NCBI RefSeq assembly: GCF_014066305.1 | Contig: NW_023501067.1 | Span: 1-64,000 of the forward strand | Reading direction: 5' to 3' | Source: Letharia columbiana | Taxonomy: Eukaryota; Ascomycota; Lecanoromycetes; Lecanorales; Parmeliaceae | DNA: 64,000 nucleotides | Shown: positions 63,967-64,000 of the stretch, in pieces | Numbering within the stretch: the stretch's first letter is position 1 | Layout: each line of letters opens with the position of its first letter | Position numbers and translations under genes: made by a program | The notes under the pieces: generated by a model | Database searches by the model: none | Seen by the model: the letters and a program-made list of their open reading frames with translations, nothing else | What the model was told of the DNA's origin: nothing

Positions 63967-64000
63967 TTATTATATATTACTATATTAATTTAAATTCTTA
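63967..64000. other. Flank beyond the Helitron 3' end
   Basis: 34 bp of A+T-rich sequence. If the Helitron ends at 63966, this should be the gypsy sequence that continues the pol remnant at 45006-47533, but it is too short to test. Confidence 0.5.

Overview
The window looks like a heterochromatic, transposon-packed block from a filamentous ascomycete (Pezizomycotina). Most of the 64 kb is extremely A+T-rich. CpA and TpG dinucleotides are almost absent, while CpG and CpT survive and stop codons fall in every frame. That is the signature of saturated repeat-induced point mutation (RIP, C to T mainly in CpA). It could be a pericentromeric, subtelomeric or accessory-chromosome AT block; the sequence alone does not say which. 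I see no intact host gene, tRNA or rRNA. Only four islands keep normal base composition, and all four are mobile elements.

Layout: 1-10579 is RIP-degraded repeat DNA. 10580-11547 is a 968 bp miniature LTR element (TRIM-like). 11548-21144 is RIP-degraded and holds several tandem arrays. 21145-22636 is a 1.5 kb non-autonomous LTR element with a perfect 5 bp target duplication. 26566-29700 and 35225-37301 (minus strand) and 31883-32473 (plus strand) are non-autonomous Helitrons. 33097-34601 is a second copy of the 1.5 kb LTR element, also with a perfect target duplication. 37302-40860 holds an 18-codon tandem repeat and a segmental duplication. 41190-44290 is a piggyBac-like transposase remnant. 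45006-47533 is a minus-strand Ty3/gypsy pol remnant. 47534-63966 is a RIP-killed autonomous Helitron, split by an LTR element (51767 to about 55060) and by a second block (56926-63905).

The main result is a coherent Helitron family. Four copies share a 5' end T(C/T)AGTATATATAA, a 17-nt palindrome exactly 9 nt from the 3' end, the terminus ..CTTTAC instead of the textbook CTRR, and insertion between host A and T. The large copy still shows Rep (KYxxKYxxK) and PIF1-type helicase motifs (WDE, TINKxQGQ, GQLYVALSR) through its RIP mutations. The two long non-autonomous copies carry about 200-bp tandem arrays that have largely escaped RIP although everything around them is saturated.

Nearly all long open reading frames lie in these non-RIP islands. 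They are best read as chance frames in tandem DNA: the repeat period of about 200 bp is not a multiple of three. Three blocks of nearly pure A/T homopolymer (39736-39970, 44649-45005, 55061-55285) interrupt elements abruptly and may be assembly or consensus artefacts.
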